A DNA stretch of 64,000 bases from Parascardovia denticolens DSM 10105 = JCM 12538 (GCF_001042675.1 NZ_AP012333.1:186001-250000), one strand, 5' to 3'; counted from the stretch's first letter, positions 8,961 to 17,621 are shown. Notes: generated from the letters alone by a model not told the origin. Program-made: numbers and translations.

Positions 8961-9380
8961 ATGACCACTGTGATGATGGATACGCACGTGACGCCGCGGG
9001 TGGATGTGTTCCTGGCCGCTCATCCTTACGCGAGCGAGTTCGTGGTGGATGAGGCGGCCCTGAGGGCGGATGGGGCCAGTGTAGCGGCTTTCAAGGCCTA
9101 TTTGGATGACAAGCTTCTGCATGAGGGCGTGGACCGTCTGGAGGAGGCCGGCCGCCTCTTCTATGGGGTGAAGACGAGCGTGGCGCAGGAGGCCGCCGAG
9201 AGCCTGGGCTTCGCTTCGCATGATCTGGAGCATCAGCCCTGGTTCAATCGTTATTTCAGCCGTGCGGTCGCCTATGAGCCGCATTACGCCCCCCAGGACG
9301 TCCTGCGTTCCCTGGAGGAATGGGATTCTAGGGGATGGAGCCGTATTCATGAGCCTGATGACTTCCACCCGAAGCGTTAA
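8961..9380 (+). CDS. Hypothetical protein, possible antitoxin partner of the VapD-like gene
   Basis: A 139-residue acidic protein. The ATG at 8961 sits six bases after GGGAGG; a GTG one codon earlier is too close. The N-terminal part (VDVFLAAHPYASEFVVDE) is compact. The middle is a hydrophilic helix, then a Phe/Tyr-rich stretch (WFNRYFSRAVAYEPHY). No family recognised. It lies ten bases before the VapD-like gene in the same direction, which fits a cognate antitoxin (inference from order only). Confidence 0.5.
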   Translation: MTTVMMDTHVTPRVDVFLAAHPYASEFVVDEAALRADGASVAAFKAYLDDKLLHEGVDRLEEAGRLFYGVKTSVAQEAAESLGFASHDLEHQPWFNRYFSRAVAYEPHYAPQDVLRSLEEWDSRGWSRIHEPDDFHPKR

Positions 9381-9389
9381 GGGTCGGCG

Positions 9390-9869
9390 GTGAGCGACGA
9401 GGGGAAACGGTGGAGGCGGCTGATCCATTTCGACCTGCTGGACGCCGGATTGGACTACTTCCACCTGGATTCGGCGGCCACTTATCATCATATCCGCGTG
9501 TGGATGGATGAGCATGGATTCGACCACGACCAGCTGTCCGGATACATCTCCCGCAAGCCTCTTACGGATGACCAGGTCATGCAGGTCCATGAGGCTTTCA
9601 TCATGGATAATCCGCAGATCGCCGCCTGCTGCGAGGGGTGGAGGGCCACGGAGATCGGCGGCGACCTGGAACTAGGCGCGCGCACCACACGCTTTGTGAA
9701 AAGGTACGGTCCCGATTATGAGCGGATGAGTCGGATGGCCAGGCAAGTGCGCGACTTGCGCAACCAAGGTAAGAAGATCTCCTGGCGGACTGTCAGGGAC
9801 GTCATCCGCTCCTGGGGCGGCCGCGGCCGGACGGATGGGGAGGGTCCCCGGCGTGGGCGGGGTCGGTAG
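9390..9869 (+). CDS. VapD-like (Cas2-fold) protein
   Basis: A 159-residue protein starting at GTG 9390. Residues about 12-90 follow the VapD pattern: an early strand ending in FD (14-15), a Y..IR.WMDEHGF segment, Q.SGYISRKPL, a helix with MQVHEA, and CCEGWRATEIGGD near the end of the fold. VapD proteins share the Cas2 ferredoxin fold and some are endoribonucleases that act as toxins. The C-terminal 60 residues are basic and may bind nucleic acid. The match is to the overall pattern, not to a confirmed active site. Confidence 0.45.
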   Translation: MSDEGKRWRRLIHFDLLDAGLDYFHLDSAATYHHIRVWMDEHGFDHDQLSGYISRKPLTDDQVMQVHEAFIMDNPQIAACCEGWRATEIGGDLELGARTTRFVKRYGPDYERMSRMARQVRDLRNQGKKISWRTVRDVIRSWGGRGRTDGEGPRRGRGR

Positions 9870-9876
9870 CTTCGCC

Positions 9877-11073
9877 TTATAAGAGCAGGTCGGCGAGTTT
9901 TTCGTTGATGGCTCGGCGGTGTTCTGGGACGATACGCTGGTAGTGGTCAAGGGCCACTTTTTCGCTGACGTGGCCGAGGTCGTCCATTGCTTCTTTCAGG
10001 GTGCCTCCTTCGATCATGAGGAGTGTGGCGTGGCTGGCTCTGAGGGTGTGGAAGGTGATGTCCGGCCGTCCTGCGGCTCGTCGGGCGGCGCGGAAGTGGC
10101 TTTGGAGGGTCGTCGGGGCGAGGATGGCGACCCGTTTCCCTGGGAAGAGTTGGGGGTTGGTGGCTTGGCAGTATCTGGTGATGTGGTCGTGGATGTAGCC
10201 GATGAGTTTGTGGGGCAGGGGGACGATGCGGTGGCTTCCGCGGGTTTTGGCGGGGCATAGTTGCAGGGGTCCGGTGTCGGAGGGTCCGCGGTTGATGGAG
10301 TGGTGGATGTGGAGGGTTTCGGTGGTGAAGTCGATGTCGTCTTTTTGCAGGGCGCATGCTTCTCCTATGCGTAGGCCGCCGGCGAGGGCGGCGAGGTAGA
10401 TGCTGAGCCGGTCGTAGTCGGGCATGGCGTGGTAGAGGGCGTGTAGTTCGGTTTTGGTGATGGGTTGAACTGTGGTCCGTTCTGATTGGGGGTGTGGTGG
10501 TATGGGTAGGTCGAAGGGGTTGGTGGCGATGAGTTTCCCCCATGGCCCGCAGGTGCCGTCCTTGGCGGCGGTGAGGAGTGATTTGAGTCTGAGGCATTGG
10601 CGTCTCCAGGAGTGGGGGCCTTCGGCGTGGGGCTGGTCGTACCAGGCGTGGATCCTGTCGTTGGTCATCTCCTGGATCGTCAGGTCGCCGAACGCGGTGA
10701 TGAGGTGTTGGACGTCGGCTTTGAGGTTCCTTTTGGTCGCTCCTTGGGCCAGTCGTCCGGTGGGCAGGCGGTATTCCTCCGCCCATGTTCGGGCGAAGGT
10801 GGCGAAATCCACTGATGGGTAGGGGGTCGTCGGGTTCCGTTGGGAGGGGTGGACCCATGGTTCCAGTCCGAGTGCGTCGCGGTCTACTCGGAGGCGTTCT
10901 TGGTCGAGCCATTGGTGGGCGAGGGTTTCCTGTCCGGGTTTGAAGTTTCGTTGGACTTTTTTGCTGTGGTCTTTGGGGTTCACGTATCGGGCTTGCCATG
11001 CTGTGAGCCTGCCGTGTTTGTCGTGGCGGGCGATGACGGTTCCGAATTGTGAGTAGCGTGGTCTTCTCGTCAT
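9877..11073 (-). CDS. Tyrosine recombinase (phage/element integrase)
   Basis: A 398-residue integrase with an N-terminal arm-binding region, a SAM-like core-binding domain (about 85-180) and a catalytic domain (about 205-390). Visible catalytic residues are Arg235 in GGLRIGE, Lys276 in CPAKTRGS, His342 and Arg345 in HTLRAS, His368 in LGHVS and Tyr378 in LDHYQR. It would integrate and excise the left element. It lies about 1.1 kb from the tRNA-like remnant at 12.2 kb, the usual place for an integrase near its attachment site. A GGAGG site precedes the ATG. Confidence 0.9.
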   Translation of the reverse strand: MTRRPRYSQFGTVIARHDKHGRLTAWQARYVNPKDHSKKVQRNFKPGQETLAHQWLDQERLRVDRDALGLEPWVHPSQRNPTTPYPSVDFATFARTWAEEYRLPTGRLAQGATKRNLKADVQHLITAFGDLTIQEMTNDRIHAWYDQPHAEGPHSWRRQCLRLKSLLTAAKDGTCGPWGKLIATNPFDLPIPPHPQSERTTVQPITKTELHALYHAMPDYDRLSIYLAALAGGLRIGEACALQKDDIDFTTETLHIHHSINRGPSDTGPLQLCPAKTRGSHRIVPLPHKLIGYIHDHITRYCQATNPQLFPGKRVAILAPTTLQSHFRAARRAAGRPDITFHTLRASHATLLMIEGGTLKEAMDDLGHVSEKVALDHYQRIVPEHRRAINEKLADLLL

Positions 11074-11140
11074 GGTGCCTCCTTCCGCACGTGGCCTTCA
11101 GGTTAGTGGCACTCATTGACGCACCTATAAGCGTGATGCG

Positions 11141-11356
11141 CTAATGTTTGTCGGCCAGGTAGTGGCGGAGGGCTTGGTCGACGAGGTTTTGCAGTTTCAT
11201 GTCGTGGTCGGCGGCGTATCGTTTCGCTCTTTTCCATGTGTCCGGGTTGACTTTCAGCCCGGTGGGCTTCCATGTCTCGCCGCCGGTTGGGGTGGCGTGG
11301 GCGAGTTCCTGGATGGTGTGGCGTCTGGCGTGGGGGGTGAGGTTCAGGTTCTTCAT
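11141..11356 (-). CDS. Small RHH-like DNA-binding protein (ParA partner)
   Basis: A 71-residue protein. The C-terminal half (TGLKVNPDTWKRAKRYAAD, then LVDQALRHYL) has the strand-helix-helix form of ribbon-helix-helix partition proteins. It follows the ParA gene by two bases, so the pair is co-translated. A close paralogue lies at 38335-38553 next to the second ParA. Such proteins usually bind centromere repeats and repress their own operon; candidate repeats lie at 11963-12003. Confidence 0.7.
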   Translation of the reverse strand: MKNLNLTPHARRHTIQELAHATPTGGETWKPTGLKVNPDTWKRAKRYAADHDMKLQNLVDQALRHYLADKH

Positions 11357-11358
11357 CT

Positions 11359-11946
11359 TCAGACTTCCTTCCTCGGGTCGATGGTTTGTTCCATTTCCTG
11401 CCATGCTTGGGCGTACTCCCAGAGTTTGGTGGGTTTGTGTCCCATGCTGGTTTTGATGTCCTGCCGTTTGCGGATCCGGCTGTCGAAGATGGGGGTCTTC
11501 CACTGGGTGAAGGCGTCTAGGACGGCTTTCATGGCGCGGGTGGCCGGCTCGACGCGCACGAGGAGGATGGCCGCCGGCGCTTTGAGGGTTTCCAGGGTGG
11601 CCCAGGCCTGCTGCACGTCCAGGGGGCTGTCCGAGCAGGGGATGATGGTGAAGTCGGCGGTCTCCAGCGCGGCTTGGAGGCCTGGGCCGGTGGGGGCCGA
11701 GTCCACGATCTCGATCGCCCGCGTCGTCCTGGGCCGTTTCAGGGTGGCCGGATTGGCGGGCAGCACATTGAAATCGAGAGGCTGGTTTTCCTGGGCGGCC
11801 AGGTCGGCCCATTGGCTGGCTGACCCTTGGGGGTCGGCGTCCAGGACGACGGCCCGGTGGCCGCGCAGGCTGGCCGCCTGGGCGAGGTAGATGGCGGAGG
11901 TGGTCTTGCCCACTCCCCCTTTGGCGTTGGCGATGGTGATTCTCAT
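11359..11946 (-). CDS. parA: ParA-family partition ATPase
   Basis: A 195-residue Walker-type ATPase with the deviant P-loop KGGVGKTT (9-16), a VLDADPQGSASQW switch (34-46) and a late DSAPTG box. It is short, like plasmid ParA proteins that lack the N-terminal HTH. The ATG at 11946 gives MRITIANAKGG, the usual start of this group. Its first ~220 bp are nearly identical to the ParA gene at 37512, after which the two diverge. It probably stabilises the excised element (inference). Confidence 0.85.
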   Translation of the reverse strand: MRITIANAKGGVGKTTSAIYLAQAASLRGHRAVVLDADPQGSASQWADLAAQENQPLDFNVLPANPATLKRPRTTRAIEIVDSAPTGPGLQAALETADFTIIPCSDSPLDVQQAWATLETLKAPAAILLVRVEPATRAMKAVLDAFTQWKTPIFDSRIRKRQDIKTSMGHKPTKLWEYAQAWQEMEQTIDPRKEV

Positions 11947-11956
11947 GGTTGCTGAT

Positions 11957-12040
11957 TCCTTTCCTGTGTTTTCGTGTGATTTCACACGTGTGTGATTGTG
12001 TGACGGAGTGAAAGGGTTTTCGTGTGAAAGTGTTATGGGT
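11957..12040 (-). promoter_or_regulatory. Direct/inverted GTGTGA repeats upstream of parA
   Basis: The stretch holds CCTGTGTTTTCGTGTGATTTCAC at intervals (11963-11985), TGTGTGATTGTGTGA at 11989-12003 and CGTGTGAAAG at 12021-12030. The same words occur upstream of three genes in the second element. They are probable binding sites of the small RHH protein, acting as operator or centromere. Confidence 0.55.
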
Positions 12041-12159
12041 TCGGAAAATAAAAAGGCTAGGAAAAGCCTGGGGGAGAAAGGCCTCTGATCGCCGCCACTA
12101 TCATGGTCCACGGCGCGAGCGGATGGGCGGAGGGGATAAGCAGAACGAGGAGGACATCG

Positions 12160-12204
12160 AATCGTAGGATCAGGCGTCGAGGGTTCGAGTCCCTCAGGGG
12201 GCAC
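12160..12204 (+). repeat. tRNA 3'-end remnant, probable attachment site of the left element
   Basis: The sequence has a T-arm (GAGGG TTCGAGT CCCTC at 12179-12195) followed by a seven-base acceptor-like strand AGGGGGC and A, but no 5' half of a tRNA upstream. This is the form of a displaced tRNA 3' end left by an integrating element. The intact tRNA would lie beyond the left edge. The rest of the gap 12041-12437 shows no gene. Confidence 0.5.
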
Positions 12205-12437
12205 GGTTATCGGATGCCGTGTCATCCGGAAACATTGTTGACTTTGACCGTTGGCCTTCTCAGACAGAAGCCATCGGCTTTTTCTTTTTTCGAGCTCCTT
12301 TATCTGCTTTACCGCTGGGGAGCCGGTCTGATTGCTGAGAATCCGATTTGACCTGGGACCTTGCCTCCTGCTAGCCTTTTACCTATTAGGAGGGTGCTCA
12401 GTCTCCCTCGCCGAAAACGTCCGAAAGAGAAAAGAGC

Positions 12438-12863
12438 ATGCCAGAATATCAGGATTATCAGAACGCTCCTCAAAACTCCGCCCCCCGGTGGTCTTACTGG
12501 GCCTGTGGGATCCACGCCCAGCATGGGTTGACCCAGATTGCTTCCAATGGTTATCTGGGGGTGGATGAGAACGGGGTTTGCGTCCTTTTCGACAACGAGT
12601 GCAACGAAATCGACCGCGCTCATCTGACCCAGGCCAAGGTCCGTCTTTCTCGCATGAAAGGGGACAAGCTCACTTTGGATAAGAGTTCCTACGCTTTGGA
12701 ATTCGCCTCTTTGGGGCGGGCGACCGCCGGACGGGCCTTCGGTCTGATCGGGGCCCTCGCCGCCCAGGTCGCCGCCTCCCGCAGCTCGAATCCGGATCGC
12801 CGCAGCCCGGAGGAGAAGCGCCGGGATTTCCAGGCCGTCGTCGAGCAGCTGCCCGCAGCTTAG
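12438..12863 (+). CDS. Hypothetical protein
   Basis: A 141-residue protein, first backbone gene after the left element. The N-terminal 60 residues look like a beta-rich PH-like domain (ASNGYLGVDENGVCVLFDNE). Residues 85-105 are a hydrophobic Gly/Ala helix (AGRAFGLIGALAAQVAA). The rest is charged. It may sense or bind a membrane surface; no firm family. AGAGAAAAGAGC precedes the ATG, similar to the leader of the next gene. Confidence 0.55.
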   Translation: MPEYQDYQNAPQNSAPRWSYWACGIHAQHGLTQIASNGYLGVDENGVCVLFDNECNEIDRAHLTQAKVRLSRMKGDKLTLDKSSYALEFASLGRATAGRAFGLIGALAAQVAASRSSNPDRRSPEEKRRDFQAVVEQLPAA

Positions 12864-12999
12864 GGCGAGGCCGCCGAAGACCGGAATCCCCGCGATAACC
12901 GGGATTCCCGCGACAACGACAGGTAGAAGAGCACTACTGAATACCGCAAGAACGCCAATCGATAGACCAGAACATCCAGAACCCGCATTGGAGAAGAGC

Positions 13000-13869
13000 A
13001 TGTCAATCCCAGAGCAGAACCCACCAGAGCAGAACCCCTCTTATGGCAATGGCTATCAGCCGGCGCCAGGTCAGGGCCAAGCCCAGCCCCAGCCTCAGGG
13101 CCAGGCGGCTTGGGACCAGCAGCCCCAAGAGTTCCAGCAATTCCAGGAATCCCCGGAATTCCAGCAGCAGACGGTCCAGCAGCCGCCTCAGACCACCGCC
13201 CAGCAGCCTCAACGTCCTCGGGCGGCGGACAACCAGCCTTGGTACGGGATTCCTTTTGTCGAAGCGATCAAGCGCTTCTGGCTGAAGTACGTGGTCCTCT
13301 CCGGCCGGGCTTCTCGCAGCGAATACTGGTGGCCTTTCCTGGTCAACTTCGCCGTCCTCTTCCTCCTCGCCTTGATTCCCGGCAAGGTTGGGAACTGGCT
13401 TTTCTTCCTCGCCGCGGTCTGCGTCTTCCTGCCGGCCCTGACGGTCGCCGTGAGGCGTCTGCATGACCAGAACCTGCGTGGCTGGTGGCTTCTCGTCCCT
13501 GTCGCCGTCGCCTGCCTTGGCCTTCTCCTCAACCAGGACAATCGTCCTGCGGAAGGGCCGTCCTCCACCAACCGGATCGGCGCGATCATCTTCATCTTGT
13601 CCACCATCGGCTACCTGGTCCTGATGGCCCTGCCTTCCCGTTCCGCCGGGGTCCGTTTTGACAGCAATCCCCAGGGCCAGGCCCAGAACGCCTCGAGCTG
13701 GCGGATGGCTCAGGCGAATGGCTATCAGCACCCCAGCATGATGGCCCGTCCTGGTTATGGTGTCACCCCCGCCCCCTTGGGCGACGCTGTCCTGACAAAC
13801 CCGGCTCCGATCAATCGTCAGGCGGCCCAGGAAGGGGCTCATTTGGATAATCCTCAGATACAGTACTGA
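13000..13869 (+). CDS. DUF805 family membrane protein
   Basis: A 289-residue protein. Residues 1-75 are Gln/Pro-rich and disordered. The middle has the DUF805 pattern: a YVVLSGRASRSEYW lead, then four transmembrane segments (about 105-200) with VRRLHDQNLRGWW between the second and third. The C-terminal 90 residues are Gln/Asn-rich. DUF805 proteins are inner-membrane proteins of unknown function. The ATG at 13000 is preferred; a TTG four codons upstream is possible but overlaps the GGAGAAG site. Confidence 0.75.
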   Translation: MSIPEQNPPEQNPSYGNGYQPAPGQGQAQPQPQGQAAWDQQPQEFQQFQESPEFQQQTVQQPPQTTAQQPQRPRAADNQPWYGIPFVEAIKRFWLKYVVLSGRASRSEYWWPFLVNFAVLFLLALIPGKVGNWLFFLAAVCVFLPALTVAVRRLHDQNLRGWWLLVPVAVACLGLLLNQDNRPAEGPSSTNRIGAIIFILSTIGYLVLMALPSRSAGVRFDSNPQGQAQNASSWRMAQANGYQHPSMMARPGYGVTPAPLGDAVLTNPAPINRQAAQEGAHLDNPQIQY

Positions 13870-14140
13870 CGGATTGGCTTAATCCCTACATTCAGTACTC
13901 ATAATCATGTCTGAATGCTGAACTTTTATTGAGCTTTTCATGAAATCGTCTCAGAATGAGGATGAAAAGCATCAATTTGTCGCTGACTATTGTCAAACGT
14001 CGTACTAAAATATCAAGCACGCGTGTTTTCCGTCCGAGAACCCATCAACGATGTTAGTGAGAGTCGAGAGGCTGGAATGAACACGTGACAAGGTTAATAA
14101 CAGAATCAAAATATAAATCAATGAGAGAAAGGCGATTTGG
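13870..14140 (+). promoter_or_regulatory. AT-rich promoter region of the first adhesin
   Basis: A 271-bp stretch clearly richer in A and T than its flanks, with no open frame. It should carry the promoter and a long leader of the adhesin gene. No firm -35/-10 pair or operator was identified. Confidence 0.35.
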
Positions 14141-16462
14141 ATGTCTTCCCAGATTTCAGGGACTACAGGCCAGGGATTCCCTCGTTTGTATCAGTCTAAA
14201 ATCGTACGGCTGATGGTGGCATTGGTGTCCGCCATCGCCATGCTTGTGGCAGTTTTCTTCGCTGCCCCTCGTGTCACCTATGCGGTTGAGCTTTCGGACA
14301 ACATCATCACCGATGCGTCTTTGACCAAGAAGGAAGTGAATTCCAATGGGTCCACCACCGATCTGGTGATGAATTTCAAGCTTCCCAACAATAAGATCAA
14401 GGCGGGCGATACTTCCACGATCTCCCTTCCTGAAGGTTTCGTCTTCAACCGTTCCATCGACTTCGACGTCAAATCGAGTGATGGCAATGTTGTCGCCCAC
14501 GCCCACATGGATGAGAAGACCGGCAAGCTGACCATGACCTATACCGATTATGTGGAGAAGAACTCCGACATCACCGGTAGGATCGTCGCTTCGGTGAAGG
14601 CGGACAAGCAGCACAACACCAACTACACGACCACTCCTTTCAACATCGACGTGAACGGCCACACCGTGAACGCCGGTGAGATCACTTATGGCAAGTGGAC
14701 CGGCGACAACCCTGAGGAAGTCCTCAGCAAGTGGGCCTCCATCAACGTTACGGACAACACTTTGCAATACTGGGTCCGTATCAACGGCAAGGGGATTGAC
14801 CTGCATGGGGTGACCATTTCCGATCAGCTCAAGAGCACTGGCATGACCTATGACAAGGACAGTTTCACTTTCATCGAAGGCAAGTTCTTCATCAACAAGG
14901 CCGGTGGCCTGGAAATGAATGGTGGCCGTGACGTCACCAGCCGTTACAAGAACGCCATCAAATTCAACGATACGAACACCGCCTTCAGCGTTCCTCTTGG
15001 CGACATCGGCACCAACGGTTACTACATCAAGTACACCGTCAAGCTGAACCACACCCCGGTCAATCATGAGGCCTTCGACAACAAGATCAGAATGACTTAC
15101 CCCGGGCAGACCGAGAAGCATGAGTATACGAACCGCACCACCTGGGAGACCGCTTCCGGCGAGGCCAACGGTTACAACTACTCCATTAAGATCAACAAGA
15201 AGGGTGAGGATGGAAAGGCCCTGGCCGGGGCCAAATTCACCGTCACCCGTGATCGTTCCGGCGAGACCGTCGGCACCATGACGACTGACGCCAACGGCGC
15301 GGCTTCCCTCGAGAACCTGCTCCGCGACGATTACACCCTCACCGAGACCGAGGCTCCTGCCGGCTACCAGAAGGCCGACCCTGTCAAGGTGACCGCTGAC
15401 GAGCTGAACAACGAAGCTAAATCCTATTCCGTCTGCATCACCGACCGTGTCACTGACACCTCCGTCAAGGTGGTCAAGAAGTGGGATGACGCCGATAACC
15501 AGGACGGTAAGCGTCCTTCCTCCGTCAAGGTGCAGCTTTATGCCGATGGCCAGACTTCCGGCGAACCGGTGGTTTTGAACACCGCCAACGGCTGGAGTCA
15601 TGAATTCACCGGCCTGAAGGAATACAACCAGGGTCAGAGGATCGTCTACACGGTCAAGGAGGTGGACGCTCCGGAAGGTTATACCGCCACGGTGTCCGGT
15701 TCCGCCGCCGACGGCTTCACCATCACCAACAAGCACACGCCCGCGGTGACGAGCCTGTCCGGGTCGAAGACCTGGAACGACAAGGATGATCAGGATGGGA
15801 AGCGTCCCGGCTCGATCACGGTGAACCTGCTGGCCGACGGGCGGAAGGTGAAGTCGGTGAAGGCGACCGCCGCCGGCGGGTGGAAGTACTCGTTCGCCGA
15901 CGTGCCCGTGTACGCCAACGGCCGGAAGATCGTTTACACGGTGAGCGAGGACCTCGTCAAGGGGTACACTCCTTCCGTCAAGGGCTTGGACATCGAGAAC
16001 TCCTATACTCCCGGCCAGACGAGCGTGTCCGTGGTCAAGAAGTGGGACGACCATGACGACCAGGACGGGTCCCGTCCCGCTTCCGTCCAGGTGCAGCTTT
16101 ATGCCGATGGTCAGGCCTCCGGCTCTCCGGTGGTGTTGAACGCCGCGAACGAGTGGACCTACCGGTTCACGGGCTTGGCGGTGAACAAGGCAGGCAGGAA
16201 GATCGCCTACACGGTCAAGGAGGTGGACGCTGCGCAAGGCTATACCGCCACGGTGTCCGGCTCCGCCGCCGACGGCTTCACCATCACCAACAAGCACACG
16301 CCCGTGGTTCCTCCCACCCCGCGCAAGCCGTCCAAGCCGGTGACCCCGCGTCACCCGGTGTTGGCCAAGACGGGCGTGAACGCCATGGTGTTCGCCATCG
16401 CCTCCCTGGCCCTCCTGCTGACCGCCGGAGTGGCCCTGAGCCTGCGCCGCCGCCTCCAATAA
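14141..16462 (+). CDS. LAKTG-anchored Cna-B repeat adhesin
   Basis: A 773-residue surface protein. Residues 1-48 form a signal peptide with a basic start and a hydrophobic stretch (VALVSAIAMLVAVFF). The N-terminal 300 residues resemble bacterial Ig-like collagen/fibrinogen-binding modules. A SpaA-type domain follows (about 355-430, ETEAPAGYQKADP). Then come three Cna-B repeats, each starting with K.W(D/N)D..DQDGKRP. The sortase signal LAKTG lies 33 residues from the end, then a membrane helix and Arg tail. It is probably wall-anchored and binds host matrix or glycans (inference). A strong terminator follows. Confidence 0.85.
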   Translation: MSSQISGTTGQGFPRLYQSKIVRLMVALVSAIAMLVAVFFAAPRVTYAVELSDNIITDASLTKKEVNSNGSTTDLVMNFKLPNNKIKAGDTSTISLPEGFVFNRSIDFDVKSSDGNVVAHAHMDEKTGKLTMTYTDYVEKNSDITGRIVASVKADKQHNTNYTTTPFNIDVNGHTVNAGEITYGKWTGDNPEEVLSKWASINVTDNTLQYWVRINGKGIDLHGVTISDQLKSTGMTYDKDSFTFIEGKFFINKAGGLEMNGGRDVTSRYKNAIKFNDTNTAFSVPLGDIGTNGYYIKYTVKLNHTPVNHEAFDNKIRMTYPGQTEKHEYTNRTTWETASGEANGYNYSIKINKKGEDGKALAGAKFTVTRDRSGETVGTMTTDANGAASLENLLRDDYTLTETEAPAGYQKADPVKVTADELNNEAKSYSVCITDRVTDTSVKVVKKWDDADNQDGKRPSSVKVQLYADGQTSGEPVVLNTANGWSHEFTGLKEYNQGQRIVYTVKEVDAPEGYTATVSGSAADGFTITNKHTPAVTSLSGSKTWNDKDDQDGKRPGSITVNLLADGRKVKSVKATAAGGWKYSFADVPVYANGRKIVYTVSEDLVKGYTPSVKGLDIENSYTPGQTSVSVVKKWDDHDDQDGSRPASVQVQLYADGQASGSPVVLNAANEWTYRFTGLAVNKAGRKIAYTVKEVDAAQGYTATVSGSAADGFTITNKHTPVVPPTPRKPSKPVTPRHPVLAKTGVNAMVFAIASLALLLTAGVALSLRRRLQ
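15746..16448 (+). repeat. Near-identical adhesin 3' repeat, copy 1
   Basis: About 703 bp coding for two Cna-B repeats, the stalk and the LAKTG anchor match 29898-30600 on the other strand with only a few differences seen by eye. One changes Leu to Pro in the SED(L/P)VKGYT stretch. Identity stops abruptly at both ends, so this is a recent duplication or gene conversion. Confidence 0.85.
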
Positions 16463-16543
16463 ACACAACCCACTCCCGGCTTCTTCTTCCCCGTCTGCTG
16501 ATGGGGGAGGGAAGATAAGGGGATGGATGAGTTGACATGGCTG

Positions 16544-16579
16544 GGGCCCTGTCGGATTCGATTCCGGCAGGGCCCTTTT
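16544..16579 (+). terminator. Rho-independent terminator after adhesin 1
   Basis: A 12-bp stem (GGGCCCTGTCGG at 16544-16555 and CCGGCAGGGCCC at 16564-16575, one G-U pair) with an 8-nt loop is followed by TTTTC. It lies 80 bp after the adhesin stop. Confidence 0.85.
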
Positions 16580-16676
16580 CTTATGCTTCAGTGTGTCTTG
16601 TATCTTCTCGGCATCTTCTTGAATCCTTGGTGGTCGCTGCCTCAACCGTGGTCGTAAGCGCAAAAGGTCGCAGATA

Positions 16677-17300
16677 TCAGTGGGCGCGAAAGCGAGAGCG
16701 GCCAAGAGGAGCAGGTAGAGGTTCGCGCTGTACAGGTAGGTCCTTTCCATCAGGCCGAAAAAGCGTTTCAGGAAAGGCAGGATCATGGCAGCCACCAATC
16801 CATACAAGCCGATCCGGATAATCACCATCAACACGCCCACCAGGCCCATGCAGGAGGGGATGAGGGAAGAAAGCCGAAATTCGCTGTCGAAGATGAAGAT
16901 GGCCACCGCCGTGAATTGCAGGACAGCGAAGAAAAGGTGGGTCAGCCCCTTCACTGTGCGCTTGGAGCCTTCCAAGTCGGTGGGGAAGATGGCCACCCCC
17001 CAGGTAGCCGACGATGGAGAGGGCCAGAAGGATCAAGGACCGCAACCGTATGGGTTCCATGGCCGGCCAGGTGGCCATGACGAGCAGGAGGGAGAGGTTC
17101 CTGAGAAGGGTCATGGCTCCGGCTCCGAGGAACCAAGGTCGGCTGGGACCGACCCCGTAATCGCTGACCGCATGGGAGACGGGGGCATAGGCTCCCCGGT
17201 CCCTGACATGCAGGACGATCATGATCACGAAATAGGCCAGGGAGCAGGCTATGCCGACGGCGCTGGAAAAATAGCGGAAAACGCTGAAATCAATCATCAA
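16677..17300 (-). pseudogene. DUF998-like membrane protein, frameshifted at a C/G tract
   Basis: The first 100 residues (three transmembrane segments, starting MMIDFSVFRYF) read in one frame to VGYLGG. The coding potential then moves to another frame (VAIFPTDLEGSKRTVKG, then three more transmembrane segments). The switch falls on a run of six C (plus strand, 16996-17001). Five would restore one continuous frame of about 200 residues, the size of DUF998 six-helix proteins. After the break the restored frame has no early stop, so the original end is unclear. It could be a mutation, a slippage switch or a base-call error. Confidence 0.65.
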
Positions 17301-17449
17301 GGTACTCGTCTCTCTCGTTTATCATCGGTCACTCTTCATCGTAAGGGACCCCGGGGAGAAGATGAATAAATCCCAAAGCATCAAGATTCCGTATACGCCT
17401 GAAAGTGTAAAAAATTGATACTGGTTTTCCCCTCACCGGGCAAAGCTCC

Positions 17450-17580
17450 TTCGGTGCGGATAGCATGGGAACTTGGTCAGGTGGTGAATCCGTCTGTACC
17501 CGACGGCCATGTATCGCGGACGCAACGGGCTGGTCGGGTGGAAAATCAAGGAGCGACCGCCGGCACAGAGCGGTCGCCGC
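17450..17580 (+). promoter_or_regulatory. Structured leader, candidate short cobalamin riboswitch
   Basis: The leader of the aquaporin gene shows elements in the order expected for cobalamin riboswitches: GGTGC (17453), GGGAA (17467), GGTGGTGAATCC (to 17491), TGTACCCGACGG (17495-17506), GGGTGGAAAATC, and a B12-box-like AAGGAGCGACCGCCGGC (17548-17564). A strong hairpin (GCGACCGC 17553-17560 / GCGGTCGC 17570-17577) overlaps the box and ends about 45 nt before the ATG. The match is by eye and the element is shorter than the classic form. Another structured leader is possible. Confidence 0.4.
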
Positions 17581-17621
17581 TCATGAACAAGCAAGATGAA
17601 TGTTCTCGTGGGAGGGAAATT

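Noticed and set aside
12160-12204. A complete tRNA gene
   Set aside because: The T-arm and acceptor end are present but no 5' half can be folded.
14156-16996. A 946-codon minus-strand open frame opposite adhesin 1
   Set aside because: It mirrors the GC-rich plus-strand gene, is rich in His/Arg/Gly/Val in the manner of antisense frames, and has no matching start. Only its first ~110 codons (the DUF998 3' half) look real.
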